From Hyparrhenia diplandra (taxonomy: Eukaryota > Streptophyta > Magnoliopsida > Poales > Poaceae), in assembly GCA_015847255.1 (NCBI GenBank), contig JADLZK010012245.1:35994-99993 (forward strand): a DNA stretch of 64,000 bases. Direction: 5' to 3'. Each line of letters opens with the position of its first letter. The stretch's first letter is position 1. Positions 54,790 through 64,000 of this stretch are shown here, piece by piece. The translations under genes were made by a program, and so were the position numbers. The notes beneath the pieces were generated by a model that was not told where the DNA came from, did no database searches, and worked only from the letters and a program-made list of their open reading frames with translations.

Positions 54790-56705
54790 CACTACTACAC
54801 AACTGATTTTGCACAACGTTTTTCAATGATTTTTCGTGACGGTTAATTGAAAAAACACCATGTTTAATGTCATGATTAACGGTGGCGATTATTTTCTATT
54901 AACCGTGGCGGTTACATAAGCTTGCCACGGTAAATCGATTAATAACCGTGGCGCACCGTAAGTCGAGCACAAATGAAACTTGAAAGCCCATTCAAGCCCA
55001 ATATCGCCTCGGTATATATCACGAGCCCCTCTAAACCCTAACTCCCATTACTACAGGATTGATTTTGCGAGGTGTTGGATTTTATTTTCCGTGGCGGGCA
55101 TTTGTGAAACGCCACGCGGAAAATCGATAACCAGCACCCCCCCCCGCCCCGGCGGAAAAACCACCACGGTTGTCGATTAACGTGGCGGTTTTTAACAATG
55201 CCCGTCATGGAAAATCACTATTAACCGTGGCGGGCATTATTAAAAACCGCCCCGCGGTTAATCAACAAATAACCGTCCACATTAAATCGGGCCCAATTCT
55301 AGCAGCCCAAAGCCCATACCGACCCACTAATAGGTGGTCCATATAAAATGAGAACAACACTCCCATCCCTAACCCTAACACTCTCTCGCACTGCCCCTCT
55401 CTCTCTCATCCCCGACCCAGCCACCTCCCCCTTCTCTCTCACCCCACACTTCACCCCGACGCGGCGTGCTCCCTCCCCTCCCATTCTCTCCCGACGCGCC
55501 GCCCGGGAGCAGAGGAGCCGGAGCGGCGGCCCTCGGGAGCGGGGCCTGGGCGGCGGGGCGCTCCACCGGCGAGGGCGGCCCCGATCTGGCGCTGAGGAGG
55601 GCGGCCCCCCGCGGTGGCCGGCCGGCGAGGAAATGGATCCGGCGAGGAGGGCGATCCGGCTGGGCGAGGAGGGCTGGGATCCGGCCGAGGAGGGCGGATC
55701 GGCGCGGAGGGGCTCGGCGGGCGGGGCTCGACGAGCGGCGTCCATGCATCGGCACGTCAGGCGGCGGCGCTGAGACCGCCGGTGGCGCTGAGACTGAACC
55801 CCGGCGGTGAACCCGCCCCTTCAAACAGCCGGGTTTCAAGCTGGATTTTCTTTATTATTATTTTATTTATTAATCGCGTGGCGGGCATTGTTAAATAACC
55901 GTCACGATTATCGATTTTTGCGTGGCGTATTATTTGCCGCCCACGGTTAATCGTTCGATAACCAGCGGACTTTAGCTCGTGGCGGTTCCTATGCCCGCCA
56001 CGAAAAATCTAAAATGCCCACCACGGTTCTTCCAAGTAGTGTCCCTCTCTTCTCTCCTCTCCTCACTTAAACCCTTGCCGCTTCCCGCTCCCGTCCCCTC
56101 CCCTCCCCGTCCCGTGGGCTGACACTTCCTCATGCCGCTGAGACGCCGCCCTCCCTTCACCACTCCGTTCTCCCACATGGGGCGCGTCTCTCCCTCCCTT
56201 TCCTTGCCACACCCAACGCAGACTCGTGGCGGCGCGGTGGATCTTGGGGCAGGCCGTAGATTCGGGTGGCGCTGTGGATCCCCGGCCCGTCCTCCTCCTC
56301 CAACCCCGCGCGGCGGAGTGGTCCGAAGCGGCGGAGAGGTCCGCGGTGGTACGGCCCAAGCGGCGAGCGCGTGGCGTCCCGACCTGGCGACGTCCGCCGG
56401 CCTTTGGCGCCAGAGGCGCAGGCGGGCGGCGGGTGCCTAGCTGGATCTCGTGTCGGGACGCGTGAATCACAGGGCCCCGTGGGTGGATCCAGACCACCGC
56501 GCCAGATCCCACCGGTCCAAATGGCGAATCGAGGGCCCCTCGGCAGCGAATCCCGGCGGCGCAGAGCCCGGATGGTGGTGGTTTTGGGCTCTTAAAACCG
56601 CCACGGTAAATTGATTATTAATGGTGACCGATGTTCGTGGCGGTTATGAAAACCACCACAGGAAATGAATTTTACCCGCCACCATTAATAAGATGCGTAG
56701 TAGTG
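54790..56705. mobile_element. Outer CACTA element, TSD ATA
   Basis: Left end CACTACTACACAAC and right end, in reverse complement, CACTACTACGCATC, are flanked by ATA (54787-54789 and 56706-56708). Subterminal (C)CGTGGCGG/CCGCCACGG repeats are dense near both ends. After removing the inner element it carries a GC-rich, CCCTCTAAACCCTAAC-led segment (55020-55045 joined to 56042-56590) that looks like a captured gene 5' end. No transposase is seen. Confidence 0.85.
55046..56041. mobile_element. Inner CACTA element nested in the outer one, TSD TCC
   Basis: It begins CATTACTACAGGATTG (first triplet mutated from CAC) and ends, in reverse complement, CACTACTTGGAAG, flanked by TCC on both sides (55043-55045, 56042-56044). 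It has the same CGTGGCGG subterminal repeats and its own GC-rich cargo (55370-55810) preceded by CATATAAAATGAG. The cargo frames are Arg/Ala/Gly-rich and unrecognised. Confidence 0.75.
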
Positions 56706-56711
56706 ATAATA

Positions 56712-56768
56712 AGACACAGGAAATATAGGTTTCAAAAAAAAAAAAAAAAAAAAGACACAGGAAATATA
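56712..56768 (+). mobile_element. Tiny retroposon scar: 25-base insert with poly(A) and 16-base TSD
   Basis: AGACACAGGAAATATA occurs at 56712-56727 and 56753-56768. Between them are GGTTTC and about 19 A residues. This is what extreme 5' truncation of a LINE or SINE leaves behind. Confidence 0.65.
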
Positions 56769-56896
56769 TGATTGTGTTTGTCGGTAGTACATTAACCGAC
56801 AAAAAGAATAATTTATTCTGTCAGTTTTCCATTTCTTGGTTGGTTTCATGATCCCGACATAAAAAATCATAATTATCCTATGTGTGCTTATTTCAC

Positions 56897-56951
56897 TTGG
56901 TGCTTCTGGTAGTTTTTTTTTTTTTTGACAACATGGTGCTTCTGGTAGTTG
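56897..56951 (-). mobile_element. Second tiny retroposon scar with poly(T) and 17-base TSD
   Basis: TGGTGCTTCTGGTAGTT is present at about 56898-56914 and 56934-56950, enclosing a T-run and GACAACA. It mirrors the scar 150 bases to its left but in the opposite orientation. Confidence 0.6.
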
Positions 56952-57422
56952 ATCACAAGCCAAGTTATTGAGACCATATATTTGCTGCTGCTCTACGTGA
57001 TTGAGGTTCTCAGAAACAAGAAATTGAGACTGCTCGCTTGTTATTTAATTTAGAGGGTTCTATTATATTTTGTGCTGTGTAAAAGGTTTGGTAGATCCTT
57101 AGGCATCGTAGTATCTGGGCCGCTCATAGTGCATTCGAGTTTGTTGAATGGTTGATTACAATCTTATTGCTTACAAGGGAACTTTAGCACGCTGGATTCT
57201 TTTTAACCTAGGTGTTTTCTCTGGACTACTTAAAAAACGATAATCGATTGTAAGTGTTCCTCCTAAAATTCTCTTTTCGTGGTGTTTGACAATAATTCTT
57301 GTTATTCTACTAAGAGAATCTGAAGCTAGCATCTATCGTCATGTCGCTGTGATTCTCTGTCTCTAGGCGCCGGTGGCTGGTGTCTGCGATCGAGTCTAAC
57401 ACATATTAGCTGCACCGCAACA
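56952..57422. repeat. Paralogous intergenic block (partner at 37330-37560)
   Basis: 57190-57400 aligns with 37330-37560 through CGCTGGATTCTT, TTTCTCTGGA, AGAGAATCTGAAGC and GTGATTCTCTGTCT. It shows that part of the unit's 3' flank lies before copy 3 too. Confidence 0.55.
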
Positions 57423-57746
57423 CTATTTAGGAAGGGTGTAGTTACATAATTGTTGTAGAATATGACGCACCATTTCAAAAAAAAAATATTTAGTAATATG
57501 TTGCGCTGTACATATTAAATGGAGTACTTTGGAAGGTACTCTAGCCAGCAGCGAAGAAGGAGGAATTGAAACCTCACTCTCAGTAGCATCGCAGCCACCA
57601 TGCCATCGCTTCCTCTTCACTATGACGACTGAATCGTGCGAGTGGATCTTGCGAAGCCAAATATGCCAAACCTCCCTGCTGAGGCTGCATCCCAGGAGAA
57701 TGTGATCCATGGTTTCCGTCATTTGGTCACATGTGACAAGATACAA
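57423..57746 (-). pseudogene. LINE fragment, RT zinc-binding domain
   Basis: The minus strand encodes CDQMTETMDHILLGCSLSREVW, split here as CDQMTETMDHILLGC and SLSREVWHIW, matching the zf-RVT domain at the end of plant LINE ORF2 (C-x5-E-T-x2-H-x-L-x2-C-x5-V-W). About 60 codons are recognisable; the rest of the LINE is absent. Confidence 0.7.
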
Positions 57747-58255
57747 ACATTAAATTTGGACCTCAGTAAATAGAAGTTAGCATACATATGCCCACAGTGT
57801 CAGTTTATTCTGGACATACAAGTAAATCACCTTGGGGGCCGCTTGGATTTCTAGTTTATCCATGTTTGACCTTGGAACTTTCTCAACATTTTCGGTTGTC
57901 TTGTTGGTGAACTAATGAACAATAGCTATGATTGCGCGGCTGTCACTTTTATTGTGTTCGAGTTTCTCCGCTGTGATCATGCGAATGTGTGTGCACGCAC
58001 AGGTGCAGTAAGCTCTTGCTGGCGATTGGCGACGTGTTGATCCTCATCTCTCTGGCGAGCTATATATGCCAAAGGTGTGGTATATTTTTCTTTGCGTAAA
58101 ATCGTGGTACTCCATGAGGGAGCTCAATGTCAATACATATAGCATACCATCCATTTTAAAATGGCATAGCCAGACAACGAAAGCATTATATCCAGTTTAT
58201 ATAATTAGGCCAGTAAACAGATACAATAATGTAAGACATATACAGAAGACAACTA
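57747..58255 (-). repeat. Paralogous 3' flank of ABCG copy 3
   Basis: GTTTATTCTGGACATACAAGTAAATCAC is shared with 43968-43995 (here quoted in part), and GTGTTGATCCTCATCTCTC with 26896-26914. It precedes the last exon, as in the other copies. Confidence 0.6.
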
Positions 58256-61200
58256 TTATCTAATTATCAACACATCCGCCTTTGCCTCCCCCATTTTTTG
58301 TCGAATTTCCTCAGTAATCTTGACGATAGTGAAGAACATCATCCTGTATATCACCGTCATTCCACAAAGGATGGCAAGGTTTACCCATTTAGAGTACCCC
58401 ATCTCCACCTCCAATTTATTCTTCAGGACCTGAAAGCCACTGATTGTGGCATTAGACTGAACCAGCTGATCACTTGGGAATGACAGTCCAATGAACTCGT
58501 TCTTGTAGAGGCCTTGCACTGCGTACTTGTGGAAGGAGATGTAGTAGCAAGGGTACTTCCATATGGGCTTTGGGAGCTCATTAGGAAGGCGGATGAAGCC
58601 CCCAGTAAGCATCATTACCCCCTGCACTGAAGCTCCTATGACGATTCCCATAAGGAAGTCCGGAACAATGTGGCGATAACCATCATCATGCTCTCAACTA
58701 GAAGGCAACACATGCAAACGACCAAGACGAAGTAGATAAAATGATCCACTCCCTTTTGTTAGTCCTGTGAGGTAGTATAGCATTGCGCCAGGTAATACAG
58801 CAATGACAGATAGGTATGGAGTTGCTGAGAGGGTGTTTGAGATCACAAATTCTGACACGCCGTAGTGGCCACTAAAGCCCTCTCCTTTCTGAAGACCTGA
58901 AACAAGGTGGAAATGCATATATTGTGGTAGTTAAAGTTATGCGCAGACATAAAACCAGAAGCTAGCAATAATGTGCATGCTAATTGGTTTTGAAACCAAA
59001 TCTAAAAATATAGCATTCCATATTGGAAAATAGAACCCCCCGCCCCCCACCACCCCCTCACCTAAAAGAAAGCTTATATTTTGTTCCTCACAATGGTAGA
59101 GTTCCTCCTAACATCCCACTCAGTTTGTATTGTTTTAATTTCAATATCAGAAAGTCAATTCATGGTAATTTTGAATACATTTGTCTTCAGACAGAAACAA
59201 AAAGAAACTTTTGGTAGGGTGAAGAGTCAACCTTTACGTCTTCTACAAAAGATGGAAATCCTCCAATAGCCATGAATGTTAAAAGTGCCACTGTATACAT
59301 TATTGTTGCACATCGGCTCTGCAAAATCCAAGACTTGATCACTTTTACAAAGACAAATTAATATTTACCTATATATAGCCCTACCTGGATCATGTTAATC
59401 AGTTTATTACCTGGATAGAACTGTAGCTATAGCCAACTTGGTAGAAGATAGTGCCTAGGCATATGCCGATGCCCATATAGATGGCCAAACGCAACCAGTA
59501 ATATCCTATGTCCCTGTGCATATTCAGGAATGATCTCCTTGTGAGCACAAGGAGCTTTGTGGCGAAGCTTTGCTTTTCTCTCCTCCTAAATGAAGCTCCA
59601 TCCTGCATTATATGTAGGACACATCTTGTAATTTTTTATGCAGTCTACATATCCTTAGACTGGTCAACTGTATAATTCTCATGATTGGCCAACTGTACGT
59701 TTCAAGTAGCGACGAGTGCTCTCAACTTACCATGCTTTTCATTTCAACAATTTGGTCTGTCGTTTTTACAAAATAATTGAGGATCTGTATGCCGTCGCCA
59801 GAATGTCTATTGCTTCAGCTGCTGTTTTTCTTGTAGTTTTAGAGCTCTCCACGGTTTCCTAATAAGATGATATCAGACGACAAATGAAAAGTGAAGATGC
59901 ACATTATATGTACTAAATAAGTCATAGGAGTAAAAGTATATATACCTCATCATCAAAATCTTTGTTGATTGTTCTCAAGAAGTGATCTGACGTGCTTCTC
60001 AGGTGTGGACATGGAAAGCCGTTCAGAGTGAAGAACTGGATGCATCCAAGGAACGAGCTAGCACAAGTCAGCAGCTGACAATTCTCTATTCAGAGATAGT
60101 CTCAAAGAAGCTACGACAAAGCAGGTGCACCTCGTTGGCATCAGAGATGGTCCCAAAGAAGACCGTCTTGCCGGCAGCGAGCAAGCAGAGGCCGTGGAAG
60201 AGCTCGAAGACGTCGCCGCTGGGCTGGTGCACGGCGGTGACGACTGTCATGCTTCTCGGGCGGCGACAGCGCGCGATGTGGCTCATGACGTGGTAGGAGG
60301 CGGCACTGTCGAGGGCCGCTTGTGGGCTCGTCGAGGAAGAGCAGGCGTGGCCGCGTTAGCATCTCGATGCAGATGCTGAGGCGCTTCCGCTGCCCGCCGC
60401 TGATGCCCTTGGTAATCCGGCCCCCAATGCGCGTGTCCATGGCGTTGGCGAGCCCCATCTCCCGGATCACCCGCTCCGCATGCGCCCGCTTCTCCGGCAA
60501 CGGCATCGTGCTGCAGCTGCGCCGCTGAGTAGTAGACGGCCTCGCGCACTGATAGCGTCGACATCAGCACGTTGTCTTGGGTCACGTAGGCCTTTGTTGC
60601 ACCAACAGTTTTATTCATTCAAATAAGTTAGCTTGTAAGTAAAAGTCCGGATTGAATGCAATATATCTCTACTAAATAGAATTTAATTAAATGAATGCAT
60701 GACAATACAAACCACACCAACGTCATGAAAAAGATTGCAATCACTGTCTATAGGAAAACTCTTTGTAGAGGAAGGAAATTTTATTCCAGCTTATGAAAAA
60801 GTTTTGACACAACCATTCATAATTATTAGCTAAATGTTGCTCACCTTCTAACGTGGTAATTGACCTGTAACTCTTAAATTTGTCTAGTACCATTACAAAA
60901 TTGTAGATACTCCGTATATATTTAAGATTGACAATGCAACCACTAAAAGTAATCATTTTATGCAACATTATATAAATAGAGGAAGTATAAAATGTCTCTT
61001 TTGTCTTCCACTTTACCTTCTTCCTCCTCTCTACCCTCTCTACACCGGCAAAAGGTATGCTAGAGCAAACCTCCTCTCTCTCCTCTCGAAAGTTTGATGA
61101 CAGAGCCATGAAAAAGGACGAGTTGAGGTGCTAAAATGGTGGTTCATGACATACAACACGTGGGTCGAAGACTGAAACCCATGCATAACTCGCGAGCAAG

Positions 61201-61878
61201 CAGGGAAAAAGGCGCCAGGACAAAAGCTGAGGTGTTGTGATCCACATAGGGCTAGAGCTCAATAGGGAGTGGGATGGAGGTCTGGTAGCATACCCTAGGC
61301 GAACAAGTGAGAAGTGTGGCACGCTGAGCACAAGCACAGTGACCCATGAATAAGAAAGCGCTAGAACGAGAGCAGGGCAAAGCTGGGCTCGGTCAAAAAG
61401 CATGGAGCATAGCTCGCCATTGCATGGCCAACAACGTGGGAGTTATAAGTTCAGTGCGCCGCTATTAGCACAGAGGTAAGTAAGCGGCAACATCCGGCCT
61501 AGAGAGGAACAAGGTAGAGTGGAGGGTTAGGCATTTCAGACCTCGCCTCTCTCGCGGATGGATAAATGGTTTTTTAAGTGAATAAGGTGTTCACGAGCAA
61601 ATATACACATTTTCATTATAAGACTAGATAAATTTAGAAGTTTGTTGTGTGGTTTGTAGGAAAATATATAGATTTTTGTTAAGGACATCGTTCTTATGTA
61701 GTATATAAAAATGTCCTTACAGAAATCTGTATAGCAATTTTACACAGCCTCTGTAATTATAAGTGTTTACGAGAAAGAGGTGATTTTTCCTTACTGAGGT
61801 TCCATAGGCAAAGCTTTCTCTTGGCGGCCATTAATTAAAAAATCAGACCTCTTTTACTCATGCCTGGTCCTAACCTTC
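58256..61878 (-). pseudogene. ABCG (WBC-type) half-transporter, copy 3, multiply disrupted
   Basis: Exons 2-8 are visible: 61878-61795, 60591-60131, 60035-59946, 59858-59731, 59602-59411, 59318-59232 and 58896-58256. Exon 1 is not in the window. Relative to copy 2: exon 2 has two 2-base insertions; exon 3 a net 5-base loss near YYSAQLQ and a 1-base gain near 60315; exon 4 one extra Asp codon; exon 5 a 1-base loss; exon 8 a 2-base gain near 58876, a 1-base gain near 58750, a stop at 58694 and a 1-base loss near 58670. The signature SGGQRKRLS, LLFLDEP and VHQPSGD are still legible. With a LINE in intron 1 this copy cannot make a full protein. The closest relative is copy 2 (shared exon 6 length of 192 and GYSYSSIQ). 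Confidence 0.88.
60592..61794 (-). other. Intron 2 of copy 3 with about 0.75 kb extra DNA
   Basis: The same intron is 427 bases in copy 2 and 462 in copy 1. The extra part spans roughly 60835-61600 and includes a CTCCTCTCTC-rich patch. No transposon ends were identified. Confidence 0.45.
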
Positions 61879-62567
61879 CTGCAGTGAAATGGTAATAATG
61901 TCAAGGGTTACACACAGTAACGACATCCAAAGTGTCGAGTGGCTTCCATTTTCAATCATCCGATACACTCCCGTAATAAATAAATTTCTAGATTTTTCAG
62001 ACACATTAAGAAGGTTGGCAAAAGACACTTAGACACATGTATCCTCATCTCCTTTCCTTTCATTGACATTATTAACAGCAAAGGTATGTTGCCATGATTT
62101 TTCAGTACTGTAGTTGCATGAATGAGCAGTTTGTATCAGTTTCTTGTACTGTTTCGATTACTGTAGTATTACCCTTGTCACTCATTCACGAGAGGCAGGA
62201 CACGGAACTTCCATTTTGCTTTCGCTAAAAAAGGAGCAGAAATCAGAATATTCTAAAAGTTTTAAATTGTTGAAAACAAAAATATGTTGGTTTTGAGAAT
62301 GATGGTGCGAGGTGAGTATGACACCCCCCAAGATATGTATACTGCACTCATAAACTAACACATGGAAGGAGGAGGCCCATAATGCACTCATTTCAGTTAC
62401 TGTTGATGACCCTTTTCCTAAACCATGTTCAAAACATATATAGAAGGGATTAATTTGTGTAAATAATTGTGCCGCTATAAATCAAGTAGGAAAGTATCAT
62501 ATTTTCATATGCCCACACGTTCTCAGATAAGTATTTTTCATAACTAGCACACAAAACATGCACGTGG
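61879..62567 (-). other. Intron 1 of copy 3, left of the LINE
   Basis: It matches parts of intron 1 of copy 2, including the repeat unit at 48630-48800. Homology ends at CATGCACGTGGA, where LINE sequence starts. Confidence 0.5.
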
Positions 62568-64000
62568 ATATGCTAGAGCAAGCTGTCTCTTTTTATAAAG
62601 ACTTGTTTGGTGCTGAAGAAGAGAGCGGTGTTAGGTTAGGACATGATTTCACGGCATATAGATGAAAAAGTCACAGTTCAGGAAAATGAGCTCTTAGAAG
62701 CACAATTTTACGAACGTGAAGTGAAGGAAGCTGTCTTTTTGCCTCATATGTTGAAAGAGCACCTAGACCTGATGGGTTCTCTTTTTCTTTTTAGCAAGTA
62801 TTTTAGGATGTTATTAAAGATGATCCGATGAAGCTCATTAGAGCCTTTGAACAAAGGTACCCACAATCTAGATAGATTAAACTATGCTATGATCACTTAA
62901 TTCCCAAGGAACTTGAGGCTAAAGTTTTTAACAAGTCTAGACCTATTAGTTTGATTAATTGCAGCTTCAAGATTTTTTAAAAATGCTGAACAATAGACTT
63001 ATCAAAATAGCGAGATAGGTTAGTGGCTTCTAACCATACCGCTTTCATCAAAGTGAGGTTCATTCGAAAGTGTACTTATAGCCTATGAAATTATTCATGA
63101 GGTGCATAGGAGAAACAAGAGGGGGGTGTTCTTAAGTTGGATTATGAGAAGGCTTATGATAGAGTTAGTTGGTCTTTCCTTGAGGAAATATTGAAGTCTA
63201 GTGGTTTTGGCTCTAAGTGGAGAGACTGGCTAAAGCAAGTACTTAAAGGTGGGTCTATTTGTGTCAGGATAAATGATGAAAATAGTAGTTATTTCAAACC
63301 TGGCAAGGGGATTAGACAGGGGACCCTCTGTCCCCATTGCTTTTTGATTTAGTTGTCGATGTATTCTCTAGAATGATGATGAGAGCAACTAACCAGGGAT
63401 TGATCTCTGGTTTACTACCTCAGGTGTATGAGGGAGGTATCATCAGTCTGCAGTATGTAGATGATACCCTACTTTTTTTCGGAAAATGACATAGAGAAGG
63501 CGGCCATCAATTTTAAGTGGCTTTTAGTGGGCTTTGAGCAGATGTTAGGAATGAAGATCAACTCTGATAAAAGTGATCTCGTGACAATAGGTATGGATGA
63601 GGATCAATCTAATAGTTTTGCTAAGCTTTTCTGCTACAAGTAAGTGACCTTCCTATCAAGTACTTAGGGGTGCCTTTACACGTTAGGAAATTAATCAAAG
63701 AAGACCTCCAACCAGTAATAGACAAAATTATTAAAAGGATTGTTGGGTGGAAAGGTAGATTACTCTTCTATGATGCTAGATTGGTGCTTCTAAAAGTCTG
63801 TCTAGCTAGTATCCCCATTTATCTCATGTCAATTGTGCAATTTCCAAAGTGCGCTATAAACATGCTAAATACCCATATGGGACACTTCTTATGGATAACT
63901 TTTGAGGAGAAACATAGATACCACCTGGCCAACCGAATTTGTGTGCTGATAAAAAAGAGATGGGTGGGCTTGGGATCCCGATTTAAGAAATTTGAACCTT
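62568..64000 (+). pseudogene. L1-type LINE ORF2, 5'-truncated, runs off the right edge
   Basis: The plus strand starts mid-ORF2 with MLEQAVSFYKDLFGAEEE, then shows degenerate pre-RT sequence. RT blocks follow: DYEKAYDRVSWSFLEEIL, GKGIRQGTLCPHCF (normally RQGDPLSP) and LQYVDDTLLFF, where the usual YADD is YVDD. Further right are GMKINSDKSDL and KYLGVPLHVRKLIKED. Frameshifts at about 62830, 63130, 63345, 63480 and 63640 make it non-coding. It is antisense to ABCG copy 3 and lies in its first intron. Confidence 0.85.

Overview
The window is nuclear DNA of a grass. It holds intron-containing plant genes, nested LTR retrotransposons and CACTA elements with GGGGCGG-type or TTTGCCG-type subterminal repeats, tRNA-derived SINEs, and GC-rich gene fragments carried inside transposons. 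The repeat types fit a panicoid grass such as sorghum, Miscanthus or sugarcane. That is inference from style, not a database match.

Host backbone. All host genes lie on the minus strand and form a decaying tandem array. The repeated unit is a C2H2 zinc-finger gene followed by a half-size ABCG (WBC-type) transporter. Copy 1 of the transporter (27.36-32.32 kb) has three single-base frameshifts. Copy 2 (44.31-51.06 kb) is the only one that reads as one open protein (710 codons), but exon 8 carries a +1/-1 frameshift pair that rewrites a membrane helix. Copy 3 (58.26-61.88 kb) has many indels and a stop, and a LINE sits in its first intron. A fourth relic of an ABCG promoter and first exon is at 53.87-54.21 kb. 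One zinc-finger gene (34.87-35.52 kb) is frameshifted. The promoter region of a second begins the window at 1-275, its body lying off the left edge. Flanking blocks at 1.27-1.50, 25.3-27.1, 36.1-36.35, 37.5-37.8, 43.56-44.3, 57.18-57.4 and 57.8-58.25 kb are paralogous and outline the duplication.

Transposon layer. About 23 kb was inserted into the first unit (1.5-24.8 kb): a CACTA fragment hit by a gypsy solo LTR (TSD GTGGT), then a 20.7-kb CACTA element (4167-24835, TSD ACT). That element contains a 12.65-kb SIRE/Maximus-like Copia element (4683-17331, minus) and a related 2.3-kb solo LTR (TSD GATGG). Between the zinc-finger gene and ABCG copy 2 is a 4.65-kb CACTA (TSD AAT) that hosts a small LTR element with a 364-codon ORF. 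Between copies 2 and 3 is a CACTA nested inside a CACTA of the same style (TSDs ATA and TCC). SINEs, MITEs, microsatellites and two tiny poly(A) retroposon scars fill the gaps.

The transporters would act in the plasma membrane and the zinc-finger proteins in the nucleus as repressor-type regulators. Nothing in the sequence shows that they work together beyond being co-duplicated. No defence system, CRISPR array or biosynthetic operon is present. The oddest signals are a 13-bp near-palindrome (GCGGCACTGCCGC) dispersed through the Copia element, a matching but different motif cluster in the related solo LTR, and the compensated frameshift in the transporter exon. Many indels fall in short homopolymers, so assembly error must be excluded before any are called real.
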